Origin: Haloferula luteola
GTDB lineage: Bacteria > Verrucomicrobiota > Verrucomicrobiia > Verrucomicrobiales > Akkermansiaceae
Assembly: GCF_014201715.1 (NCBI RefSeq)
Contig: NZ_JACHFD010000034.1
Coordinates: 1 to 33,519 of the forward strand
Length of the DNA: 33,519 nucleotides
Reading direction: 5' to 3'
Shown here: positions 27,449 to 33,519 of the stretch, in pieces
Layout of the letters: each line of letters opens with the position of its first letter
Position numbering within the stretch: position 1 is the first letter of the stretch
Notes under the pieces: model-generated
Told to the model about the DNA's origin: nothing
Database searches by the model: none
What the model saw: the letters and a program-made list of their open reading frames with translations, nothing else
Translations under genes and position numbers: made by a program

Positions 27449-27604
27449 TCAGAGGGTGAGATAGGCTCGGCCGGTTTCCCAGTCCTCGGAGATCTCCATG
27501 TGGAGAGCGGTGACGAGGCGTCGGACCGAGGCCTCGTTTGGGAACAGGCTGGCGACGCGGGGGATGTGTGCCTGGGCGTTCTGCTGGGAGGAGGCGATTC
27601 CGGA
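27449..27604 (-). pseudogene. C-terminal remnant of an IS256-family transposase
   Basis: On the minus strand about 50 codons ending at TGA 27449 read HIPRVASLFPNEASVRRLV, then ALHMEISEDWETGRAYLTL. This corresponds to the last 40-50 residues of IS256/Mutator-type transposases (R-RVASLFPNEAS-LRLV-A-LMEIS-EWETGK-YL). The DDE catalytic core is absent, and upstream similarity stops at about 27600, where a plus-strand gene fragment begins. Terminal inverted repeats could not be identified. It is a dead end-fragment of an insertion sequence. Confidence 0.6.
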
Positions 27605-28154
27605 GTATCTACATACGGAAGCACTGGAGCGCTGGGCTGTTGGAAGCCTCTCAAGATCTGACGAAATCCTGGAGCTTCAGGAACGGTTGGCTCGCCGTAT
27701 CCAAGAACTTGGCATTGAGGTAATTTCACCGGTTGAGGAGGTCCTTCGAACTTCGTCGCAGATCACGTACACGTGCCCGCACTGCGGAGAAGAGAAGACC
27801 GCTGAGGCATCACTACTTCTTCAATGGTCGGGTCATTGCCACTCCTGCTCAAAGATCGTCGGCAACCAGCAGAAGCGCCGAGAGTGGTGGGAGAAAGTCA
27901 AGGAATGGTGCGAGCATCGCCAGTGCACTCTCCTGTCTGAGTTTCAGGATGATGACCGAGGCCCCCTTTCCTCTGAGAGGTTCTTCTTTTTGGATGAAGC
28001 CAGCCTCCTACGTTCATCGCTTGTCTTCACCGTTGCACGGCCGATAAGGCAACCGCTCAAGGATCGAACCATGCTCGCCATCGAGGACTCACCGCAAATA
28101 ATTCGCGCTCGACTTGATCTTCATTTTCCACCGAACCAGCGCGACTCGGAGTAG
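27604..28154 (+). pseudogene. 5'-truncated zinc-ribbon protein gene
   Basis: An open frame of about 183 codons after the IS256 remnant, with no good start codon of its own; the in-frame ATG at 27498 lies inside the transposase remnant. The readable protein has an amphipathic helix (DEILELQERLARRIQELG), then a zinc site CPHC...CHSC (TYTCPHCGEEKTAEA to GHCHSCSK), a charged helix with VKEWCEHRQCTLLSEF, and an unremarkable end. Zinc ribbon followed by W--VKEWCE--GC-LLSE resembles treble-clef/DUF723-like domains linked to homing endonucleases and mobile DNA, but this is a weak resemblance. It was probably cut by the IS insertion or a later deletion. By eye it is less GC-rich than the neighbours. 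Confidence 0.42.
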
Positions 28155-28255
28155 CGCTTAGACGCAGACCTAGTACCCGGCGCGAAGCCGTCCATTGCTG
28201 AAAGCTTGTCAGTGAATGTTATAGACGACTCGGCGAGGCCGAAGGTCTGAAGCCT

Positions 28256-31138
28256 TCATTCTGGAGCATCCGCACTGAACCGGTGGAACCGTGTTGGTTC
28301 CGCGTAGATGTCAGGATAGGGAATGCGCCAGGTCAGCGTTTCCCACAAGGGATAGGCTGGGTCGACAGTGATCGTCGGTGGCTCAGCGACCGTGACCCAA
28401 GCAGCCAGATCACTGCTTCGCTCAAGGTCAACCGGATGGACCAAACCGCCGGGTTGCCGGGGCCGTGAAATAGAGGCGGATGCGGCGAAGGGTGAGCGTG
28501 AGTAGTAATCGAAGCGGGACATTGGGGGTGCCATCATCTCCATGTCGGGGCTGTCCGGTCGGGTGCCATCCAAATACTCGAAGGCATTCAGCTTCCCATC
28601 CCGATCCGGATCGTCGTCTGCGCCGACCTCCGTTAGACCGAATGTGGCGATCCATTCTTCAAAAGGCGGCAGAGGCTTCAGGTTCTCGTGCATGAACACC
28701 TCAACCGTTTGAGTAAACTCCGACGCCGAGATGACGTCGGGGAATGTGTCTCCGTCCAAATCGGCAGCATCTAGGAACGTCGTGATTCCCCGCGGGTCCG
28801 CCAGAGCTACCGGGAGCGCAAAAGTTCCGTCCCCATTCGACTGGAGCCACTCCACCTTCGTAGATCCCATGGGATTTCCAAGCAGGTCGGTCGCCAGCCC
28901 TCCGGCGGTGATGATGTCCACGTAGCCATCTTGGTCAAAATCCACCGCCGTGGCTTTGCTGACCGGCGAGTAGAGTGCGACGGCCACAGCAGCCTCGGAC
29001 GGCGCGCTGCCGTCGCCGATCAACCGAATCGTCGGGGCGGGATTGCCGAGCATATCGGTCTCCCCCGGGATCACGAGGGCGAACCCTGGCCCCGACGCGG
29101 TGAAGCAGGCATAGAGTAGGTCCGCCTGCAGATACTGGGAGCCCGGCACCAGATCGGAACCGATGTAGGGAAGTTCCTTGGTTAGCGGTTCAAGCGAGAA
29201 GCCCACAGAGGTGTTGCGATGGAGCGTGACCCTGTTTCCCAAGGCGGAAGGAATCGACACGACATCGAAATCCCCGTCTCCATCTACATCGACGATCTTC
29301 GTGTTGTCGAGGTCCGGCCAGCGGGTGCCTCCGGGAATCCATCCCCCGAGCAGTCCCCCGTTCGAATCCAATCCTTGGACGAATCCCGCCAAGCTGATCA
29401 TGCGGCGTCGCCAAGTGGACTGCAGGCCCCGGTTCTCATACCAGGAAATGGTGGCACTGACGCCTTCGAGAACGAGCAGGTCGATGTCTCCGTCGGAATC
29501 AAAGTCCGCGTGACCAAGTACCCGCGTTGGCGCGGTCGGGGTGCCGGATTGGGTGAAGATGGTTCCACCGGAAACTGACTGGATCTCCCCCGCTGCTCCC
29601 GTAGTCGTTCTCCGCCAGAAGATCCCCTCGTCGCGGGAAATGATGGCGTCATCCAACCCGTCAACCGTCAGATCGACCAGATAGATCTCCGCCGGCACCT
29701 CCGGCTGAAACGGAAAACCTGCACTCAGGTTTGTCGTCTCGTCTACAGACCCGGGAACAACCGTCGCTGCGAAAACCGACTTCAGGACAGCAAGGTCGGG
29801 AAGCGAGTCAGCGTTCATCTGCCCCAGTGCCAGCGCCGAGACCGGGTGCTGGAGTACTATCGGGAAATCCCCGGGCAACTCGGCATCAAGCGGATCCTGC
29901 CGTAGTGTCGTCCTCGAGCCGACGCCCGCCAGTGTGGTGGGATTTCCCAGCAAGTCGTAGATCGGCACGGACGGTACGCTCGACAGCAAGACCGAGCCGG
30001 ACCCGTCCGGCAGGACCTTCGCCCGGGGGGCTGAGATCGAATCGTCGATTGGTTTGAGCTGAAGCGACGTCGCAGGTCCGGAGTCATCCAAGAGAAGCAG
30101 ACGTCCTGACTCGGGCACGTTGCTCCAATTCGCAGCCTCTAGGATCACTTCCTGCGTTCCATCGCCGTCAAAGTCAGCTGCCGCGACGGTGCTGAACGAG
30201 TAGCTGTAGCCCGGCCCGATGGGAAATCGTTCCAGCTCTGTCCACTCGTCGCCGAGACGCTGGTCCACCCGGAGCACCGTCTGGACTGTGACTGGCGACG
30301 TCGACTGATCCACTTCGAGATCGATCGCGAGCCGCTCAGGCGGAGCAACCCCGTCCAGCTCGACCAAATTCCGTGGCAACTCAGGCCCATCCTCGAACCG
30401 TGCGAGCTCCGAGGGAGTCCGGCCACTGCCAAATCCAATGATCGCTTTGTAGCTCTGGCTGCCAATCGAACCGCTGATGGACAACGTCGGAGACCCACCA
30501 TGAAGCCAGGCCGGCTCGATTTCCACCCGGGTTGAGCTGAGACCCGTGTCGGGTAGTTCAACACAGGTGGACGCCTCCGTGCCGAAAGAAAACACGATCC
30601 GACCCGGGGTATAGGCGGATGCAGATTGAAGCTCGCCGTATGTCGGTCCAGCCAGCAGGAGATCATCTGATCCGTTACCATCGAAGTCAGCCACGCCGAT
30701 TTTTCCAGCCAGCGCACTGCTCCCGGGTGGCAAAGCGAAAACGAGATCGGGTCCCAAGCTCGGGTCGCTGGCCCGCCCCGAGGACGTCCAGACCAAGGCC
30801 AAATCGCCCTCCAAAAGGAGCAAGTCAGCACCTGGCGACCCATCCAGCTCAGCGAGCAGAAGCCGCGCGGAAACCGATGCTGTCATCTCACGGACGAGTA
30901 TAGGAAGGCCCGACGTCGGGGACGCACCCAAGCTCAGCGATGCGCGGACCAGCCGGTGGGAAGTGGTATCGAAGCCCACGAGGTCAATCCCGCCGTCCCC
31001 CTCCCAGTCAATCAGGAGGGACTCCCCCAGATTCACGGCATTGTTGATGTCGTGCCCCGGGCCGAGCGCATGAATCTGAGCCCCTGCCGGAACGGCAGCT
31101 AGGGCGATCACGGAAACAGAGAGACGGAGCAAGCTCAT
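28256..31138 (-). CDS. Large secreted FG-GAP/VCBS-repeat protein
   Basis: A 960-residue exported protein with a signal peptide at about 1-20 (ending AGA). Much of its length is made of Ca-binding FG-GAP/VCBS-type beta-propeller repeats: VADFDGNGSDDLLL, AADFDGDGTQEVIL, GHADFDSDGDIDLLVL, VDVDGDGDFDVVSI, AVDFDQDGYVDIIT and AADLDGDTFPDVIS. Near the C-terminus DDDPDRDGKLNAFEYLDGT and VDLERSSDLAAWVTV form the same kind of tail as the CotH protein of this window. The role is unknown; adhesion, matrix binding or display are usual guesses. Start ATG 31138 is preferred over an in-frame TTG at 31147 because the signal peptide follows. It is a single gene, with palindromes upstream that may be regulatory. 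Confidence 0.9.
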   Translation of the reverse strand: MSLLRLSVSVIALAAVPAGAQIHALGPGHDINNAVNLGESLLIDWEGDGGIDLVGFDTTSHRLVRASLSLGASPTSGLPILVREMTASVSARLLLAELDGSPGADLLLLEGDLALVWTSSGRASDPSLGPDLVFALPPGSSALAGKIGVADFDGNGSDDLLLAGPTYGELQSASAYTPGRIVFSFGTEASTCVELPDTGLSSTRVEIEPAWLHGGSPTLSISGSIGSQSYKAIIGFGSGRTPSELARFEDGPELPRNLVELDGVAPPERLAIDLEVDQSTSPVTVQTVLRVDQRLGDEWTELERFPIGPGYSYSFSTVAAADFDGDGTQEVILEAANWSNVPESGRLLLLDDSGPATSLQLKPIDDSISAPRAKVLPDGSGSVLLSSVPSVPIYDLLGNPTTLAGVGSRTTLRQDPLDAELPGDFPIVLQHPVSALALGQMNADSLPDLAVLKSVFAATVVPGSVDETTNLSAGFPFQPEVPAEIYLVDLTVDGLDDAIISRDEGIFWRRTTTGAAGEIQSVSGGTIFTQSGTPTAPTRVLGHADFDSDGDIDLLVLEGVSATISWYENRGLQSTWRRRMISLAGFVQGLDSNGGLLGGWIPGGTRWPDLDNTKIVDVDGDGDFDVVSIPSALGNRVTLHRNTSVGFSLEPLTKELPYIGSDLVPGSQYLQADLLYACFTASGPGFALVIPGETDMLGNPAPTIRLIGDGSAPSEAAVAVALYSPVSKATAVDFDQDGYVDIITAGGLATDLLGNPMGSTKVEWLQSNGDGTFALPVALADPRGITTFLDAADLDGDTFPDVISASEFTQTVEVFMHENLKPLPPFEEWIATFGLTEVGADDDPDRDGKLNAFEYLDGTRPDSPDMEMMAPPMSRFDYYSRSPFAASASISRPRQPGGLVHPVDLERSSDLAAWVTVAEPPTITVDPAYPLWETLTWRIPYPDIYAEPTRFHRFSADAPE

Positions 31139-31219
31139 CGGCGCCAAAGGCTGAAACCTCAGGGTAGCATGGGCGAGGTCAAAGACTCGGTGTTGTCGCG
31201 CTCCATTCAGCTACTTTGC

Positions 31220-31246
31220 GATCGGGTTTGAAATTCAACACCGATC
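31220..31246. promoter_or_regulatory. 27-bp near-palindrome upstream of the FG-GAP gene
   Basis: GATCGGGTTTGAA (31220-31232) and TTCAACACCGATC (31234-31246) are inverted repeats matching at 11 of 13 positions around a central A. It lies about 80 bp before the start codon at 31138, a natural place for an operator or promoter-overlapping site. Confidence 0.35.
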
Positions 31247-31500
31247 CGCCAGCGACATCCTCAGGAGATCTACTCCATTGTCCCCCACTCACCTCTTGAT
31301 CCCCTGCCTCAGTCTGGCAGAGCGGGGACGATGGACACCCCCGCCATGGCCGCGACGGAAACGGGCTCAAACACCCCCGATCCGCGACAGAGATCGGTCG
31401 GATTTCCAACAGATTTCAAACAACCGGACCGTCAACGATCCGCCACGATGCGTCATGTCCAGAACCCCGAAACGCAAAGATGCCCATGAAAGCCCAGAAA

Positions 31501-31555
31501 AAGAAAATTCCGGTCCCAAGGGACCGGATGGTCGGGCTGGGAGGAGCCCCCTTTT
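31501..31555. terminator. Double hairpin, terminator-like on both strands
   Basis: The first stem TCCGGTCCC / GGGACCGGA (31509-31517, 31520-31528) is followed on the minus strand by ATTTTCTTTTTC, a good terminator. The second stem GGGCT-GGGAGG-AGCCC (31534-31549) is followed on the plus strand by CCTTTTCC. No annotated gene is ended by either, which leaves room for an unannotated transcript. Confidence 0.5.
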
Positions 31556-31792
31556 CCTTCGTCTGTATTCGATTTCATCATCGTTGGTTTGCCTTTGGTT
31601 CCGGCCGACCACTCAGGGCAATCCCTAGCGACACGGGCCGTTTCATGGAATCCTCATGGATGCGACAGAACCTGTCGCGGTCGCACCTATTCACCCCATC
31701 CGGGATGTCTCCAAAGGTCTCCATCGTTCCTTTGTCTGCCATACCGACACCGCCCATCAAGGGTGGATTTCCCGGACCAGACCCTGAATCGA

Positions 31793-31813
31793 ATGGTGCA
31801 TTTGTGGCACCAT
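31793..31813. promoter_or_regulatory. Inverted repeat ahead of the DUF1778-GNAT pair (candidate operator)
   Basis: ATGGTGC (31793-31799) and GCACCAT (31807-31813) are perfect 7-bp arms with a 7-bp spacer, 43 bp before the antitoxin start at 31856. Ribbon-helix-helix antitoxins of this family repress their own operon by binding such repeats, so this is the best operator candidate. Confidence 0.45.
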
Positions 31814-31855
31814 AAAAACATTGCGACATTCCTGCTTCCGATGCATGCTTGCCTC

Positions 31856-32182
31856 ATGAAACCGAAGGGGGCAGTTGCAAAGTCAACCAAGAGGGGTCGA
31901 CCATCCGGGCCGGCCAAGAAGCGGATCAATACCCGCTTTCCCGAAGATCTGGCGGACAAGATCGAGTATGCCGCAGCGCTTCGTGGAGTTGCCGTCGCCT
32001 CGTTCATCCAAGAGGCGGTGGCGGAGCAGGCTGACCGTGTCATCGAGGCTGAGTCGCGCTGGAAACTCACACGCGACCAAGCCGCGGCTGTTGCCGGAAT
32101 GATCGCCCAACCACCCAAGCCCACGAAGAAGATGCTGGAGGCCGCCAAGCTCGCGTCGCGCCATGTCGTCCTACGCGATTGA
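31856..32182 (+). CDS. DUF1778 antitoxin (TacA/AtaR-like)
   Basis: A 108-residue protein. A basic N-terminus (about 1-22) is followed by a ribbon-helix-helix domain, KKRINTRFPEDLADKIEYAA and VASFIQEAVAEQADRVI, and then a linker and C-terminal segment (QPPKPTKKMLEAAKLA) that should occupy the toxin's active site. DUF1778 proteins are antitoxins of GNAT toxins and repress their own operon. Its last 20 bp overlap the GNAT start, which indicates translational coupling. ATG 31856 is used; ATG 31841 would add five residues. No Shine-Dalgarno is evident at either. Confidence 0.9.
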   Translation: MKPKGAVAKSTKRGRPSGPAKKRINTRFPEDLADKIEYAAALRGVAVASFIQEAVAEQADRVIEAESRWKLTRDQAAAVAGMIAQPPKPTKKMLEAAKLASRHVVLRD

Positions 32183-32684
32183 GCTCCTGTCTTCCGCTCA
32201 CGACCGGGCCGGCTTCAGCAGCGGACTCGATTCGGTGGACCGCTATTTCAGGGAAACCTCCCGTGGCCATCTCGAGAAGGGTGTGAGCATCACCCGGGTC
32301 CTGGTGGATGCGGATGCAGTCCCGCCGAAACCCGTTCTCGGGTTCTTCACGCTCTCGGGCATCCTCGTTGAGGCAAAACCCTGGCCCGGAGCGCCGAAAG
32401 GATTGCCGAAACAGGCGGTCCCCGCCGTCTTGCTCGGGCGTCTTGCCGTTGCAACCGGGCACCAGGGAAAAGGGCTCGGCTCCATGCTTGTAGCCACCGC
32501 CCGCCAACTGGCGCAGGAGACGATCACCCGGACCGGCGGGATCGGCTTAGTTGTCGATGCTGCCCACGAACAGGCTGCGGAGTTCTACTCGCAATTTGGC
32601 TTCAAGCCGGTTTCGCCCGGGAGTCTCCGACTGTTCCTCCCGACCAAGTCTCTGGAGGGAGGACCGGCGATTCCGACAGAATAG
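32163..32684 (+). CDS. GNAT-family acetyltransferase toxin (TacT/AtaT-like)
   Basis: A 173-residue GNAT protein. It has the substrate-side stretch SGLDSVDRYFRETSRGHLEKGVS, typical of tRNA-acetylating toxins (L--YL----QD----VS type). The acetyl-CoA loop is HQGKGLGS (Gln101-Gly106), preceded by PAVLLGRLAV. The catalytic Tyr142 is in EFYSQFGFKPV. Known members acetylate the amino group of charged tRNAs and block translation. All key positions are intact, so the toxin should be active. It overlaps the upstream antitoxin gene by 20 bp. Which aminoacyl-tRNA it prefers cannot be read from sequence. Confidence 0.92.
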   Translation: MSSYAIELLSSAHDRAGFSSGLDSVDRYFRETSRGHLEKGVSITRVLVDADAVPPKPVLGFFTLSGILVEAKPWPGAPKGLPKQAVPAVLLGRLAVATGHQGKGLGSMLVATARQLAQETITRTGGIGLVVDAAHEQAAEFYSQFGFKPVSPGSLRLFLPTKSLEGGPAIPTE

Positions 32685-32753
32685 CGACAGCTTCAAAAGG
32701 ACCTTCTTCCTACGAGAATCTACCTGATCCTAATAGGAAGTGGTCGGGCGGGC

Positions 32754-33209
32754 GTGACTGAAATGCGAACCCACTTCGGGATCAAGTGCGTTTTAGGGGT
32801 GCCGTTGCCCCAGTACAATCTGGCTCCCTTCGTGGCAACCCCGTTCCGTTTTACCTTGAACTCGCAAGGGGATGCGGCGGGGCCAGTCGTCGATGCCGAC
32901 GAGGATTCGGGGCCTCGCCACCCGATTTGCAAGGTGCTGAAATGGGAGCAACGCTTGCAGTCCGAAAACAGCCTCACGCGCGCCCAACTTGCTCGTGAAG
33001 AAGGCACTACGAAAGCCTATGTCACGCAAATGCTGCGGCTGACCCATCTGCCGGAAGAAGCGCGGCAATATCTGTCCGCCTTGCGTTCTGCCGAGACGAT
33101 TCGGTCTTTCAGCCTGCGGCGCTTGGCGATGGTGGCGAAACTGCCCGCCGACCGCCGGGGAGCAGCGTTTGACTCCATGAAGATGATTTCCAGCCGGAGC
33201 GGGTGCTGA
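32754..33209 (+). CDS. Small ParB/RepB-like HTH protein of the recombinase-associated type
   Basis: About 151 residues from GTG 32754, or 148 from ATG 32763. The N-terminal third is poorly structured (VPLPQYNLAPFVATPF). Residues about 58-130 form a helical DNA-binding module: KVLKWEQRLQSENSLTRAQL, then AREEGTTKAYVTQMLRLTHLP with a helix-turn-helix at about 74-98, and ETIRSFSLRRL. This resembles the small partition-protein-like HTH proteins encoded just after serine recombinases in integrated elements. No recombinase is visible within the window, either upstream or downstream to its edge. A purine-rich AGGAAG lies 14 bp before the GTG. Function is inferred only from similarity; it may be a leftover of an excised or decayed element. 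Confidence 0.65.
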   Translation: MTEMRTHFGIKCVLGVPLPQYNLAPFVATPFRFTLNSQGDAAGPVVDADEDSGPRHPICKVLKWEQRLQSENSLTRAQLAREEGTTKAYVTQMLRLTHLPEEARQYLSALRSAETIRSFSLRRLAMVAKLPADRRGAAFDSMKMISSRSGC

Positions 33210-33519
33210 TTCGTGCGGTTTGGAAGCCTTGGCACATCGGCAGATCCGCCGGTGTGCCTGCATGGCATGAATCATTCGATGCACACCGGACTAAGTGGCG
33301 CGGAAAATGGGTTTATTCGCTCCCCCCAAAAAAATCGGTTGCATCCGCGACGTGGGCGGGAGCCCGCCATGACCGCCTTATGCGGCGGGGTAAGAAGCCC
33401 AATCAGGAAGCCCAATGGCTCGTCTGGAGCGTCCCCCTGAAGAGTTGGACAGACAATAAGGAGCTCGAGGAGCGACGGACAAAGGTCCCCTATCAGACGA
33501 AGTCGGGGACTTTGTTCGG
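33210..33519. other. Region after the HTH gene up to the window edge
   Basis: No confident gene. It contains a perfect 9-bp inverted repeat CCGGTGTGC / GCACACCGG (33249-33257, 33281-33289) and a GC-rich stem around 33356-33368 (GGCGGG-A-GCCCGCC). An open frame starts at ATG 33380 and runs off the end (MRRGKKPNQEAQWLVW...); it may be the start of a truncated gene, but nothing in it is recognisable. Confidence 0.35.

Larger units (their letters stand above)
31139..31855. other. Palindrome-rich intergenic region, no convincing gene
   Basis: About 700 bp between the FG-GAP gene (leftward) and the DUF1778 gene (rightward). Short open frames exist on both strands, but none has protein-like composition or a recognisable domain. 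It holds the near-palindrome at 31220-31246, a double hairpin at 31501-31555, a 17-bp palindrome GCGACAG-AAC-CTGTCGC at 31662-31678, and the inverted repeat at 31793-31813. A small RNA is possible. Confidence 0.5.

Noticed and set aside
31662..31678. Palindrome containing ACAG/CTGT considered as a LexA box
   Set aside because: The half-sites are in the opposite order to CTGT-N8-ACAG, and the spacing is only 3 bp.
31480..31815. 111-codon plus-strand frame beginning MPMKAQKKK in the intergenic gap
   Set aside because: It crosses both hairpins of the terminator-like element and its composition changes abruptly. No homologue is recognised and no ribosome binding site is seen.

Overview
The window looks like a chromosomal segment of a GC-rich member of the Verrucomicrobiota, probably Verrucomicrobiales (Haloferula/Luteolibacter-like). 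This is inferred from gene content, not from a marker gene. The clues are very large secreted proteins built from lamin-tail, CotH and FG-GAP/VCBS modules that end in a short Ca-binding 'DGD-L-N-E' plus 'ERS-DL--W' tail, a GH2 enzyme carrying an F5/8-type C domain, a very large TPR protein, and few recognisable Shine-Dalgarno sequences. I saw no rRNA, tRNA, CRISPR array or intact insertion sequence.

Region 1 (about 1-25,550) is a dense, orderly chromosomal block. In order it holds: a secreted GH2 glycosidase (+); bifunctional proline catabolism enzyme PutA (-), whose end overlaps the GH2 end by 26 bp; a secreted von Willebrand A protein with four exact-length 88-residue repeats (-); a hexose-6-phosphate mutarotase-like epimerase (+); a CsbD stress protein (+) with a strong terminator; a divalent-anion/sodium-type SLC13 permease with TrkA-C domains (-); a 1702-residue TPR protein with an embedded C39-like cysteine peptidase domain and a C-terminal membrane anchor (+); a ClC H+/Cl- antiporter with CBS domains (-); a 1380-residue LTD/CotH/LTD secreted protein (-); an MpaB/rubber-oxygenase-type haem protein (-); DUF5069 (+); and a lipoprotein fusing a CxxC thioredoxin domain to a shortened MsrA-like domain (+). 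Most of these are single-gene units. Only DUF5069 with the thioredoxin/MsrA gene, and perhaps the CotH gene with clcA, look co-transcribed.

Region 2 (about 25,550-33,519) is accessory and mosaic. It holds DUF3024, a perfect 15-bp inverted repeat, a PIN toxin / excisionase-like antitoxin pair, a fragment of a beta-propeller-repeat protein, the C-terminal remnant of an IS256-type transposase, a 5'-truncated zinc-ribbon gene, a large secreted FG-GAP/VCBS protein, a 700-bp intergenic stretch rich in palindromes, a DUF1778-GNAT (TacA-TacT-like) toxin-antitoxin pair, and a small HTH protein of the kind found beside site-specific recombinases. This mix of toxin-antitoxin pairs and mobile-element debris suggests an insertion hotspot or the remains of an integrated element.

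The least ordinary items are the TPR-C39 tail-anchored giant protein (11,856-16,964), the thioredoxin/degenerate-MsrA lipoprotein (24,603-25,547), and the palindrome-rich gap (31,139-31,855). No clearly new multi-gene system can be proven from the sequence alone.
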